Below, piece after piece: positions 16,203-24,752 of a DNA stretch of 64,000 nt (the stretch's first letter is position 1; each line of letters opens with the position of its first letter). The stretch is from JAAZMI01 sp050948785 (GTDB lineage: Bacteria > Bacillota > Dethiobacteria > DTU022 > UBA8154): contig JBMNEM010000007.1 of the NCBI GenBank assembly GCA_050948785.1, forward strand, positions 1 through 64,000. The letters are read 5' to 3'. The notes beneath the pieces were generated by a model that searched no databases, was not told the origin of the DNA, and saw nothing but the letters and a program-made list of their open reading frames with translations. Both the position numbers and the translations under genes were made by a program.

Positions 16203-16293
16203 CCCTTTCTTATTTTATCATTGTTTATTTTTTCCGGGATGCATGTATTATTCAGGTTAAAAACCAGAGACTGCACTTTATTCGTACTTTATT

Positions 16294-18156
16294 CTAGGAA
16301 AAATAATAATCGTCACCTTCCCCAGCCGGAAGTTTGGATCCTGCCGCGCTCTCCCGCCGGTCAGAAGCACCGCCTCCTAGAGTTACGATCAGTATACCCA
16401 ATCCTACTAACATTAAAGCCAAGTAACCCGGCGGTAAAACCGTCTCTAATAACAGATTAAGCAGCGTTCCTGCGGACAAAGACGTAAATAACATGATCGC
16501 CGCGGCGGCGGCCATATCTTTGAGCCCCAGTTCCTTACTCAAAATGGCAAAGGTGGCCGCACAGGGAAAATACGTAACAAGGACAATAGCGCCAATGACA
16601 AACTGACGTGCAGAAAGACCCAAAGGGAGCAACATGGCCACAGCAACATCTTTACGTAAAAAACCTACAAAAAGAGTAGAAGCCGCCTCGCGGGGTAACC
16701 CTAACAGTCCTTGAATAACCGGCGCAAATAAGGTAGCCAGAAAATCAGTCACTCCCAGAAGATGCAGCAAATTGATCAAGAGGATCCCCCCAAAGATAAA
16801 AGGTAAGGCTTCAGCCAGAAAATGGTGCAACCGCATCCCCAGTTTTTGCCACTGGCTTTTAAAATGAGGCCACCGGTAGGAGGGTATTTCCATAATCAGC
16901 GAAGGAGTATATCCCGGCAAAAAGCGATCCAGAACCAAACCGAGGATCATCCAGATAAAAAAGAGGGTGGCGAAAATCACACTGAGATAGGCCCCGCCAT
17001 AACGCCCGACCAACCCGGTAACCATGGACATCTGGGCCGCACAGGGAATAGTGATGGACAGCAGCGTACAGGCCAAAAATCTCTCTCGCCGGCTTTCCAA
17101 ATTGCGGGCCGCCATCACAGCCGGAACATTGCAGCCAAATCCCAAAATCATCGGAATAACAGCGAATCCATGCAGCCCCAGACGGTGCATAAACCGGTCC
17201 GTAATCACCGCCAGGCGGGGCAGGTATCCACAGTCTTCCAAAAACCCGAGAACCAGATAAAACAGCACTAAGAAGGGCAGCACAACTCCGAAAATAACAA
17301 AAACACCCGTGGTGAGCACCCCCATCGCTTCTTCCAGATGTATTTGCCCCCGATCAAGGGTACCAATAAGCAAGTCATGCCAAAAACCTTCCTGGCCCAT
17401 TTGCAGGCTAAGAAAATGCACCAAAGGCAAGTAAAACGGTTCGAAAAAAAATCGTAGCAGCAACTCCTGCAATAACTCTCCCAAACCAATGATTATTTTA
17501 AAAGATAGGTAGAGGATTGCCGCCGCCAGAAGAATTCCCGTGTGCGGCCTTAAACTGGCCAACTCCAGTGCTTCCAGCCAGGTTTGATGACGATGAGTAA
17601 TTCGTTGGACCTCTCCCACAACATTGCCGACCCAGGTCCAACGCCCCTCCGGGGATAAAGTTTTACCACTGCCGCGTTTAGCGCAGGATAAGGCGGCCAC
17701 CAATTCCTGCAAACCCTTTCCGCTGAGGGCGATTGTAGGGACAACAGGTACACCAAGAAGCTCCCTTAAACGGCTAAAATTCAAAACGATACCTTTTTGC
17801 GCTGCTTCATCAACCATGTTGAGGACAACAACCATAGGCACTTTTTTCTCTAGAAGCTGGCTGGTCAAATAAAGATTCCGTTCGAGATTGGTAGCGTCAA
17901 CTACATTTACGACAACATCAGCTGTATCTACCAGATTGGCAGTGACTTCCTCCGCCCGGCAAGTTGGCTCAAGGCTGTATGTCCCCGGTGCATCAACCAA
18001 GGCAAACACCTCCTGGCCAACTTTGAGCTGGCCGCAGGTAAACTCAACCGTAGTACCCGGGTAATTGGAGATAACTACTCTTGTTCCGGTGAGCTGTGAA
18101 AAAAGAACACTTTTCCCCACGTTAGGATTACCGACCAACACTATTTGGTGCGACAT
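16294..18156 (-). CDS. feoB: Ferrous iron transporter FeoB
   Basis: 620 residues. The N-terminal G domain has GNPNVGKSVLF (G1), DAPGTYSL (G3) and NMVD (G4). From about 210 on, membrane segments form the two inverted Gate repeats, with CGYLPRLA in the first core and FPCAATFAIL in the second. It moves Fe2+ into the cytoplasm, driven by GTP-linked gating. The protein is at the short end of the family and lacks a long C-terminal extension. Its start lies 24 bases from the feoA stop, in a feoA-feoB operon under the DtxR-type site at 18451. Confidence 0.96.
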   Translation of the reverse strand: MSHQIVLVGNPNVGKSVLFSQLTGTRVVISNYPGTTVEFTCGQLKVGQEVFALVDAPGTYSLEPTCRAEEVTANLVDTADVVVNVVDATNLERNLYLTSQLLEKKVPMVVVLNMVDEAAQKGIVLNFSRLRELLGVPVVPTIALSGKGLQELVAALSCAKRGSGKTLSPEGRWTWVGNVVGEVQRITHRHQTWLEALELASLRPHTGILLAAAILYLSFKIIIGLGELLQELLLRFFFEPFYLPLVHFLSLQMGQEGFWHDLLIGTLDRGQIHLEEAMGVLTTGVFVIFGVVLPFLVLFYLVLGFLEDCGYLPRLAVITDRFMHRLGLHGFAVIPMILGFGCNVPAVMAARNLESRRERFLACTLLSITIPCAAQMSMVTGLVGRYGGAYLSVIFATLFFIWMILGLVLDRFLPGYTPSLIMEIPSYRWPHFKSQWQKLGMRLHHFLAEALPFIFGGILLINLLHLLGVTDFLATLFAPVIQGLLGLPREAASTLFVGFLRKDVAVAMLLPLGLSARQFVIGAIVLVTYFPCAATFAILSKELGLKDMAAAAAIMLFTSLSAGTLLNLLLETVLPPGYLALMLVGLGILIVTLGGGASDRRESAAGSKLPAGEGDDYYFS

Positions 18157-18180
18157 AAGCGCCCATCCCCTTTACCCAAA

Positions 18181-18417
18181 CTATTGCTCTATCTCCACAA
18201 ATATCCGGCAAGCGCGGCCGTAACCCAAAGCAATCCGGGAACGATTGATGCCCACCACCACCGGACCCTTTTGAAAAACAGTGCTCAGCTTCGTAACTTT
18301 TTTCCCGGGGTGGAGCCCCAAAGCCTGCAATCTCGTCACCATCCCCTGTCCACCATTGATGGTTCGAACTATACCTGCCTGCCCGGCTTTCATATCGACC
18401 AAAGATATCAATTTCAA
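18181..18417 (-). CDS. feoA: Ferrous iron transport accessory protein FeoA
   Basis: About 78 residues of SH3-like fold (KAGQAGIVRTINGGQG, LGLHPGKKVTKL, and the closing RIALGYGRACRIFVEI). GAGGTGAT lies four to five bases before a TTG at 18417, so this TTG is preferred to the GTG at 18444. FeoA is thought to bind FeoB and help its activity. It is the first gene of the feo operon and lies 33 bases downstream of a perfect-arm operator. Confidence 0.93.
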   Translation of the reverse strand: MKLISLVDMKAGQAGIVRTINGGQGMVTRLQALGLHPGKKVTKLSTVFQKGPVVVGINRSRIALGYGRACRIFVEIEQ

Positions 18418-18450
18418 GACGATCACCTCGCTGTGCTTTTCCACCCGGCT

Positions 18451-18470
18451 ATGTTAGGCGCCCCTAACAT
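18451..18470. promoter_or_regulatory. DtxR-type operator of the feo operon
   Basis: ATGTTAGG - CGCC - CCTAACAT is a perfect 8-base-arm palindrome with the TTAGG/CCTAA half-sites known for DtxR/IdeR/MntR regulators. It lies directly upstream of feoA and between it and the divergently placed end of the regulator gene. Confidence 0.8.
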
Positions 18471-18495
18471 TTGCTTAAAAAATAATAAGTTCATT

Positions 18496-18924
18496 TTACA
18501 GGCCATTTTTTTCATCTTCAATATGCCCAAAACCGTCAGGACAGTAACCGTTTTCGATTAAAAAATCGACGAGGCGTTCCGTAGTTTTGCTGCTCACGGC
18601 ATGCTCCATCAGGCAGGCATCTCTTTCCGCCACCTGCTGATCAATGCCTAAAACCTCGACAAGAAAACTGCGCAAAACTTCATGGCGGTGCTTGACCACT
18701 AAAGCGTATTTTTGCCCTTTGGGCGTCAATTCCACAGGACCATAGTGGTCCTGGTAAATAAACCCTTGCTCCCGTAATTGGCCCAAGGCCTGGGAAACAC
18801 TGGCCTTGGACAGATTTAATTGCTTGGCGATATCGGTTACCCGCACCGTTTCCTTTTGCCGGGATAAATTTAAAATTACTTCCAGGTAATTTTGCATTGC
18901 AGCACTCAGCGGCAGCGGACTCAT
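18496..18924 (-). CDS. DtxR/IdeR-family metal-dependent repressor
   Basis: 142 residues. A winged helix-turn-helix (residues about 15-70, VTDIAKQLNLSKASVSQALG) is followed by the dimerisation/metal domain with metal-ligand residues (MEHAVS, KHRHEVLRSFL). There is no C-terminal SH3 domain, as in the short MntR-type branch. With bound Fe2+ or Mn2+ it should block transcription. GGAG nine bases before the ATG at 18924 is better than anything before the ATG at 18939. Operators matching its family occur before its own gene (18945) and before feoA (18451), so it is very likely the iron regulator of this block. Confidence 0.92.
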   Translation of the reverse strand: MSPLPLSAAMQNYLEVILNLSRQKETVRVTDIAKQLNLSKASVSQALGQLREQGFIYQDHYGPVELTPKGQKYALVVKHRHEVLRSFLVEVLGIDQQVAERDACLMEHAVSSKTTERLVDFLIENGYCPDGFGHIEDEKNGL

Positions 18925-18944
18925 GCAAATCAGCTCCATAAAAA

Positions 18945-18960
18945 GTTAAGCTTGCCTAAC
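18945..18960. promoter_or_regulatory. DtxR-type autoregulatory operator
   Basis: GTTAAGCTTGCCTAAC, read on the gene's strand as GTTAGGCAAGCTTAAC, has TTAGGC and a near-matching GCTTAA half. It lies 20 bases before the regulator's ATG and shares the TTAGG core with 18451-18470. Confidence 0.7.
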
Positions 18961-19144
18961 ACTTTTATACCACATTGAAACCTGCCTGTCAATACTTTAG
19001 AAAAAAAGGGGGAAAGGAGGGAAGCGTCCGGCCAAACGCCAGGAATATCCGGGCAACGGGAGCGTATACACCCCGCATAATTTGACCAGACTGTGGAAAG
19101 ATAATAGCACACTGCAAATAATTATTCAAAGGAGGTCTTTAAAA

Positions 19145-19327
19145 ATGCAACTGAACAAACTGGAACTTCAAAACTTAAGGCATTTGATCGGCTCCCATGA
19201 AACTGCCGCCAATAAATTGGAGACATACTCCCGGCAGTGTAACGACCCACAGCTTAAACAAATGTTTGAGCAATCTGCTCAATCGGCGAAATCAACTAAA
19301 CAAAAATTAATTTCATTTTTGCATTAA
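19145..19327 (+). CDS. Small CotF-like spore coat protein
   Basis: 60 residues, largely helical and rich in Gln, Asn and Ser (LRHLIGSHETAANKLETYSR, QMFEQSAQSAKSTKQ). This resembles half of the ferritin-like CotF coat proteins. AAGGAGGTC six to eight bases before the ATG at 19145 shows that an upstream in-frame ATG at 19082 is not used. It is followed after 13 bases by a second protein of the same kind, so the pair is one transcript, probably active in the mother cell during sporulation. Confidence 0.78.
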   Translation: MQLNKLELQNLRHLIGSHETAANKLETYSRQCNDPQLKQMFEQSAQSAKSTKQKLISFLH

Positions 19328-19340
19328 GGAGTGAAATAGC

Positions 19341-19586
19341 ATGCAAGAAAAAGATATGGTCAATGACATCCTATCAATGATTAACAGCAGTTTGACAGGG
19401 TATGCCAACTCTATCGCCCAGTGTTCAGATCAGAACCTCCGGCAAACATTACAACAAATTAGAAACTCTGATGAACAATTTCAATTCCAGCTTTACAAGG
19501 TTGCCGAGCAAAAAGGATATTACCAGCCGGCACAGCAAGCTACCCAGCAGGAAATCCAAGAAGTTAAATCAATTTTTATGCAGTAG
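19341..19586 (+). CDS. CotF-family spore coat protein
   Basis: 81 residues. The sequence MVNDILSMINSSLTGYANSI..., with RNSDEQFQFQLYKVAEQKGYY and a Gln-rich end (PAQQATQQEIQ), fits the CotF coat protein family. AAGGAG precedes the ATG by eight bases. It is the second gene of a coat pair; a strong terminator follows at 19669. Expected in the outer layers of the spore. Confidence 0.88.
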   Translation: MQEKDMVNDILSMINSSLTGYANSIAQCSDQNLRQTLQQIRNSDEQFQFQLYKVAEQKGYYQPAQQATQQEIQEVKSIFMQ

Positions 19587-19668
19587 TAAGTAGCCCGGAA
19601 TATGGCCGAAAAAAACATATTTTCAAAGCCATTTTCCAAGAGCATAACAAAAAACTGGTTTTCAGCAT

Positions 19669-19702
19669 ATTTTTCCCGGTAGAATACTACCGGGAAAAAT
19701 TT
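19669..19702 (+). terminator. Terminator after the coat protein pair
   Basis: A perfect 14-base stem ATTTTTCCCGGTAG / CTACCGGGAAAAAT with an AATA loop, followed by TTT. The A/T ends make it able to stop transcription from either side, including the leftward fxsA gene. Confidence 0.9.
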
Positions 19703-19753
19703 TAAAAGTAGTCCCTCCGGCTGTATAAAAACTGTCAGGTAATTTTAGTAATC

Positions 19754-20119
19754 TCAGGCAAACTTCTTCCTTATCAGGCGTATAGCTGTTTTTTTAACCA
19801 GCTTCCGCACGGCTGGAAAAAGAAGGGAAAAACCCGTTAAATCGGTCAGCAACCCCGGCGTCAACAACAAAATGCCCCCGGCCAAAATACAAACCCCGTC
19901 CATCATTTCATCTGCCGGCAACCTCCCCCGCCGGATTTCCTCACGAATTTTATAAAGAAGATGCAATCCCTGGGCTCGGACGAGATAAACACCCAGAAAA
20001 CCACTTAAAATAACCAAAGCCAGCGTCCACCCGGCACCAATTCTCTTGCCAATTGCGAACAGCAGCCAGAGCTCTACAAAGGGGATAGTTGTAAATAAAA
20101 GGAGCAATTTTAGTAGCAT
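19754..20119 (-). CDS. FxsA-family membrane protein
   Basis: 121 residues with three to four membrane helices, starting LLLLFTTIPFVELWLLFAIG. The conserved block GAGWTLALVILSGFLGVYLVR precedes GGILLLTPGLLTDLTGFSLL, the latter being diagnostic of FxsA. In E. coli the homolog suppresses phage F exclusion; its normal role is unknown. A basic C-terminus (KKTAIRLIRKKFA) should face the cytoplasm. AAAGG lies nine bases before the ATG. The 230 bases upstream, to larB, hold no recognisable gene. Confidence 0.92.
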   Translation of the reverse strand: MLLKLLLLFTTIPFVELWLLFAIGKRIGAGWTLALVILSGFLGVYLVRAQGLHLLYKIREEIRRGRLPADEMMDGVCILAGGILLLTPGLLTDLTGFSLLFPAVRKLVKKTAIRLIRKKFA

Positions 20120-20352
20120 TTACATCGACCTTTTTCAACATTATTAGGCGAACCCTACTGTCAAAAAACTGAAATATACCTTCCTACCTCCCTGCTGGCA
20201 AAAATAAATTCCGGTAAGTCGCAACACCCGTTGCCACCCTTTATGCTTATCGTTCCCTGACTGCCAACAAAGATATGTCCTGTTACCTGTAATTAAGCCA
20301 ACCTGAAATAGCTACTTTACTATTTCATTTTCTGATGGTAACTGTCAAAATA

Positions 20353-21111
20353 CTATGGCTTTAAACCGCTCTGCACAATGGCATCGGCCAGAGTCGCTGC
20401 ACCAAACCCGTTATCAATGTTGACAACACCGATACCGCTGGCACAGCTATTGAGCATCGCCAGCAAAGCAGACAGCCCCCCAAAATTGGCCCCGTACCCT
20501 ATGCTGGTGGGCACAGCAATAACCGGTACATCCACCAAACCTCCCACAACGCTGGGCAACGCCCCCTCCATCCCGGCAACAACAATGATCACGGTCGCGG
20601 CTTGCAGTTTCTCTAAATGAGCAAACAGCCTATGAATCCCAGCCACTCCGACATCATAAATTCTTTCTACATTATGGCCCAGGATTTCGGCGGTTACCGC
20701 CGCCTCCTCGGCTACCGGAATATCGGCAGTCCCCGCAGAAATTACCAGGATTTGGCGCGTCGTTCTTTTAATTTCCCCGGTAATCAGGCTGACCATACGA
20801 GCCTCTGCATAATACTTTACCTGGGGATAGATAGGCTGTAAAACGCCAAAAATCTCGCAGCAGGCCCGGGTAGCCAGGACATTGTGATGGCATTTTGCCA
20901 GGCTTTGGAAAATTTTAACCACTTGTTCCACTGTTTTCCCCTGGCAAAAAATTACCTCCGGAAAGCCTTTTCTCAGCACCCGGTGATGATCTATTTTGGC
21001 AAACTTCAGATCCTCAAAGGGAAGAATTTTGAGTTTCCTGAGAACCTCCTCTAAATTTTTCTTGTCATTTTTAAAATCTTTTAATAAATTCAGGAGATCC
21101 TCCTCAGACAT
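20353..21111 (-). CDS. larB: Nickel-pincer cofactor synthase LarB
   Basis: 252 residues, the normal LarB length. The C-terminal 140 residues have the AIR-carboxylase (PurE) fold, with ISAGTADIPVAEEAAVT, DVGVAGIHRL, GMEGALPSVVGGL and PTSIGYGANFGG. LarB carboxylates and hydrolyses nicotinic acid adenine dinucleotide, the first step of the nickel-pincer cofactor used by lactate racemase and relatives. The partner genes larC and larE are not in the window. It stands alone between fxsA and the divergent DUF1540 gene. Confidence 0.94.
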   Translation of the reverse strand: MSEEDLLNLLKDFKNDKKNLEEVLRKLKILPFEDLKFAKIDHHRVLRKGFPEVIFCQGKTVEQVVKIFQSLAKCHHNVLATRACCEIFGVLQPIYPQVKYYAEARMVSLITGEIKRTTRQILVISAGTADIPVAEEAAVTAEILGHNVERIYDVGVAGIHRLFAHLEKLQAATVIIVVAGMEGALPSVVGGLVDVPVIAVPTSIGYGANFGGLSALLAMLNSCASGIGVVNIDNGFGAATLADAIVQSGLKP

Positions 21112-21307
21112 GGCTTCAAACCTTCCCCCCTTCCTTAGTACACAGATTTTACAAAAAACAGGTATAGAGAATTTTTATTATGGTAAAGATATAAGAAGAT
21201 TTTACTGACAACCTGCTTCTTGAAGGTTTATTCGACTGAATTACCGCGTATCCCTTCAATAAGCAGCGTGCATGTCGGGTAAATAAAATTTATAAGGAGG
21301 GAAAGCA

Positions 21308-21550
21308 ATGTCCAACATTTACTGCAGTATCAGTAATTGCCACTACTGGGATAAAGGTAACAAATGTGCTGCCAACCAGATTATGATTACTGCTGATGAC
21401 TTGGGTGAATTGGAACCGGATAGCATGGACGCCCTTGATCATGCGGAATTTGATCAAACACCCGTAGAGAGCTGTATGGAAACATGTTGTAAAACATTTG
21501 CAGAAAAAGGCTCAGGAACAGAAAAAGATGATGGGATCATGAGAATGTAG
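21308..21550 (+). CDS. DUF1540 Cys-rich small protein
   Basis: 80 residues containing CSISNCHYWDKGNKCAANQI at the start and SCMETCCKTFAEKG later: the spaced cysteines of DUF1540. These small proteins are common in sporulating Firmicutes and have no proven role; metal binding or a coat-like function is possible. AAGGAGGGAAAGCA before the ATG is a strong ribosome site. It is followed by a hairpin terminator at 21579. Confidence 0.9.
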   Translation: MSNIYCSISNCHYWDKGNKCAANQIMITADDLGELEPDSMDALDHAEFDQTPVESCMETCCKTFAEKGSGTEKDDGIMRM

Positions 21551-21578
21551 ATAAAAACAGCATACAAAAAATTAACCA

Positions 21579-21628
21579 AAACCGTGGCATGGGTTTTTCC
21601 CGCTTTATAAAAAGCCACGGTTTTTAAT
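21579..21628 (+). terminator. Terminator of the DUF1540 gene
   Basis: AAACCGTGGC and GCCACGGTTT arms enclose a 24-base loop and run into TTTTTAATTT, 30 bases after the stop codon. Confidence 0.82.
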
Positions 21629-21778
21629 TTATTTTTTTCTGGACATGAAAGTGGAAGTCATCTTTGAATTTTTTTCATGCAAAAAGGGTTTTCGGGTATT
21701 TATAGAGAAAAATGCTGGGGTCTGGACTATTAAACATTTATTGATTAAGGAAAAATAATCATACACGGGGGAGTTATA

Positions 21779-22819
21779 ATGATTGCAAAAACAATAGATC
21801 TACGCAGTGACACAGTGACCCTGCCTAACCCGGAGATGCGGGAGGCCATGGCGCGGGCTGCAGTCGGAGATGATGTTTTCGGTGAGGATCCCACTGTCAA
21901 TCAGCTTGAAAGGGAAGCAGCAGCGCTGGTGGAAAAAGAGGCAGCACTTTTTGTCCCCTCCGGAATTATGGGTAACCTGACTGCTGTGCTTACGCATACC
22001 ACCAGAGGCGATGCTGTCATCCTCGACCCTGAAGCCCACATCTTTTATTACGAGGCCGGGGGTTCCTCCCTGGTCGGCGGAGTACAGTTATGGCCGGTGG
22101 AAAACCTGCATTCCACTACAGGCAGGGAAAGGTTAAAAAAAGCCCTCCGCCCTCCCAACCTGCATTTTGCCCCACCGGCACTCCTTTGCCTGGAAAACAC
22201 CCATAACCGCAACGGTGGTACAATCCTCCACCCGGAGGAACAGGATCTTCTCTTCAGGATCGCCCGGGAAAAAGGTTTGGCCGTTCATCTTGACGGTGCA
22301 AGAATTTTTCATGCTGCTGTGGCCTTGGATTGCCCTGTCACCGAGTTTACTCAATCCTGTGACTCCATCATGTTTTGCCTTTCCAAAGGATTGGGGGCGC
22401 CTGCGGGCTCGCTCCTGGCCGGAACGGAAACCTTCATTGACCGGGCCAGACGTTACCGCCGGCTGCTGGGGGGAGGCATGCGGCAGATAGGAATCCTGGC
22501 CGCCGCCGGCCACGTGGCCTTAAAACACATTCCCCGCCTGGCTGCAGACCACCGCCGGGCTTTCCGGCTGGCTGAAGGCCTTATCCGGCTGCCGTTCGTA
22601 AAAGTGAGCCCTTTTCCTCCTCCCACGAATATTGTGATGTTAAATGTAAAGGATACGGGGTTATCCGCCCGGGAATTTATAGCGCGCCTTTCCGCTTTTA
22701 ACGTCAAGGCCATTGATTTTGGGGAAAACCTTGTCCGCATGGTCACCCATCGCGATATTAATGATGACGACATAGATTTTGCCCTGGAAGCCGTGGCAAA
22801 ACTTTGTCAAGAACTCTAA
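21779..22819 (+). CDS. ltaE: Low-specificity L-threonine aldolase
   Basis: 346 residues, the family length. Key features are the start IDLRSDTVTLPNPEMREAM, the GDDVFGEDPTVNQLE motif, the HLDGARIFHAAVA strand, and the PLP lysine in CLSKGLGAPAGSLL. The enzyme is PLP-dependent and splits L-threonine or allo-threonine into glycine and acetaldehyde. GGGGGAG five bases before the ATG fixes the start. It is not in an operon; its tail faces the GGDEF/HD-GYP gene. Confidence 0.95.
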   Translation: MIAKTIDLRSDTVTLPNPEMREAMARAAVGDDVFGEDPTVNQLEREAAALVEKEAALFVPSGIMGNLTAVLTHTTRGDAVILDPEAHIFYYEAGGSSLVGGVQLWPVENLHSTTGRERLKKALRPPNLHFAPPALLCLENTHNRNGGTILHPEEQDLLFRIAREKGLAVHLDGARIFHAAVALDCPVTEFTQSCDSIMFCLSKGLGAPAGSLLAGTETFIDRARRYRRLLGGGMRQIGILAAAGHVALKHIPRLAADHRRAFRLAEGLIRLPFVKVSPFPPPTNIVMLNVKDTGLSAREFIARLSAFNVKAIDFGENLVRMVTHRDINDDDIDFALEAVAKLCQEL

Positions 22820-22901
22820 TTTCCCGGTCTTCAGAAAATAAATCCGGTTCAAACAAAATAAGGAAGGCACCCAAGTTTTTGGAGTTTACCTCGGGAATTA
22901 A

Positions 22902-24593
22902 TTAAAAATAAACCAAGGAGTAGTCGCTCCGCATATTTTTTTGCCGGAGCATGTTGATAAAAGCCTGCACAAGAACCGGGTCGTACTCCTTGCCGCTGCC
23001 ATTTTGCAGTTCAAGCAAAATCTCTTCCAGAGACAAAGGTTGATGGTAAGGCCGAAACGTTTGCATGGCATCAAAGCTATCCACTATCCTGAGCATTCTG
23101 GCAAAATAAGGAATACCCTCCCCCTGAAGGCCGGCAGGATATCCCGTCCCGTCATAGTTTTCATGATGGTGCAAAACCATGGGAATCACCGGCGTCAACA
23201 ACCTGATGGGACGAAGTATCTCTGCGCCCCATTGCGGATGTTGGCGCATAATGGCCCAATCGTCCACATTGAAGGGGCTTTTTTTATTCAGTATTTCCCG
23301 GGGAGTTTCCAGCTTGCCGATGTCGTGGAGAAATGAACCGTATTCCAATAAACGGATCAGCCTCTCTTCCAGCCTCAAATATGTGGCCAGTTCTCTGACA
23401 TAGTAGGCAACTCTTTCGGAGTGGCCATATGTATAACGATCCTTGACATTAATCAGTGTCATAAAAACAGATAGGGAATTAATTATTTCTTTTTCATCCT
23501 CAGCCACTGTCTGCCTGATTTTTTCCAGAACCCCGAGATAAATCTGGACTTTGTCATTACCGGTAACTTTACTGCTGTAGAGAGCTTCATCGGCAGCAAG
23601 CAGGAGCGCATGACAATTCGTGGCATGTGCCGGCAGATTGGCAATACCGGCGGAAACTGTCAGTCCCGCTGATGGCTGCATCTCTCCTTGAAAACACGCT
23701 TCCGCCGCTACTTTCCTCAGCCCGTCAGCAATCCGGGCAGCCTCTTTCAAGTTAAAACCCGGCAAAATAATTGAAAATTCATCCCCGCCAAAGCGGGCAA
23801 TTTCAGCATTTGGCGGGATACTTTGCAGTAGTAAAGCCGCCATTTCCTTGAGGATAAGATCTCCCCGGAAATGGCCATGGGTCTCGTTATATCTTTTAAA
23901 GTTATCAATGTCCAAAAGAACCAAAGAAAGAGTTTCGTTTTCTTTAATGGCAGTTTCAACCATTGCTTTTAACCGTTCCAGAAAGAAACGGTGGCTGTTT
24001 AAGCCTGTAATTTCATCTTTATTTGCCAGAACAGCCAGCCGCAGGCTGGTGTTATTTTCTATCTCCATCACATCACCCAAAAACCAGGCGGACAGCAGAA
24101 AAACACCGGGCAACCAAAAAACATTTTCCAGGACAACTGCCATACTGCCTCCCGTTTCTCCCCAGTACAGAATTAAAACTAAAAAGGAAGCCGCCAAGGC
24201 AAATAACAGCCCTCCGGCACGTCCTAGGGCAATCGCGGCCAGCACAATGGGCAACAGATACAAGGCCCCTTGCAGCTGTACGGTATAGGGAGCTGAAACA
24301 AGCACATAAGTAACTAATAAAAAAAGGACGGAAAGTTTCAAAACATTCCAAAGCAGCAGCTTATGCTTTTGCGTAAGATCCTGAACCAAACTATTAAACA
24401 GGTAATAATCCAGGGCGATAAAAATTGTAGCCGGCACAAAAAAGCCAAGAAGTACAGCTACAAGATCTGCATAGGAATAACTTCTCGGCAAACGAACTAT
24501 GAATACCGCCACAGTAAGCAGGTACGCCACAAAGTGGGCTCCCACCAATAAATCCGCTATTTTTTTACTTCTCTCTCTCTGCCACTTCTGCAT
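22902..24593 (-). CDS. Membrane GGDEF + HD-GYP c-di-GMP signalling protein
   Basis: 563 residues. About six membrane helices fill residues 10-180. A GGDEF domain follows (about 190-355) with RFGGDEF intact, so cyclase activity is possible; no RxxD inhibitory site is seen upstream of it. The C-terminal HD-GYP domain (about 365-555) has YGSFLHDIGKLETP, LHHHENYDGTGYPAGLQG and VDSFDAM, the complete phosphodiesterase set. It could make and break c-di-GMP at the membrane. It starts 24 bases after the agrD-like peptide gene, same strand, as the last gene of an agr operon with no kinase. The membrane part may sense the peptide; this is inference. AGGGG precedes the ATG. Confidence 0.93.
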   Translation of the reverse strand: MQKWQRERSKKIADLLVGAHFVAYLLTVAVFIVRLPRSYSYADLVAVLLGFFVPATIFIALDYYLFNSLVQDLTQKHKLLLWNVLKLSVLFLLVTYVLVSAPYTVQLQGALYLLPIVLAAIALGRAGGLLFALAASFLVLILYWGETGGSMAVVLENVFWLPGVFLLSAWFLGDVMEIENNTSLRLAVLANKDEITGLNSHRFFLERLKAMVETAIKENETLSLVLLDIDNFKRYNETHGHFRGDLILKEMAALLLQSIPPNAEIARFGGDEFSIILPGFNLKEAARIADGLRKVAAEACFQGEMQPSAGLTVSAGIANLPAHATNCHALLLAADEALYSSKVTGNDKVQIYLGVLEKIRQTVAEDEKEIINSLSVFMTLINVKDRYTYGHSERVAYYVRELATYLRLEERLIRLLEYGSFLHDIGKLETPREILNKKSPFNVDDWAIMRQHPQWGAEILRPIRLLTPVIPMVLHHHENYDGTGYPAGLQGEGIPYFARMLRIVDSFDAMQTFRPYHQPLSLEEILLELQNGSGKEYDPVLVQAFINMLRQKNMRSDYSLVYF

Positions 24594-24617
24594 GCATTTT
24601 AGCCCCTAAGTGCGTAA

Positions 24618-24752
24618 TTATTGCTGACGTAATTTAGTCGGCACCTCCGGTTCGTAAAATAACCAGCTGCAAGCTCCGGCCACGTTTACTATGGAAACAA
24701 AGGTCAGCATGCCCACCAAGCCGGAGAAAAACCATAAAGTGATTCTTTTCAT
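24618..24752 (-). CDS. agrD: AgrD-like cyclic-peptide autoinducer precursor
   Basis: A 44-residue protein found by translating the gap after agrB. An amphipathic/hydrophobic leader (MKRITLWFFSGLVGMLTFVS) is followed by GACSWLF and the AgrD-type tail YEPEVPTKLRQQ. The YEPxxP tail is the AgrB recognition element of AgrD peptides in staphylococci, Listeria and Clostridia. By analogy the signal would be a thiolactone ring of C-S-W-L-F from Cys28 to Phe32, possibly with extra N-terminal residues. AAAGGAGGTGAAAAAGG precedes the ATG. Its start overlaps the agrB stop (ATGA), as in known agr operons. Short genes like this are easily missed. Confidence 0.9.
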   Translation of the reverse strand: MKRITLWFFSGLVGMLTFVSIVNVAGACSWLFYEPEVPTKLRQQ

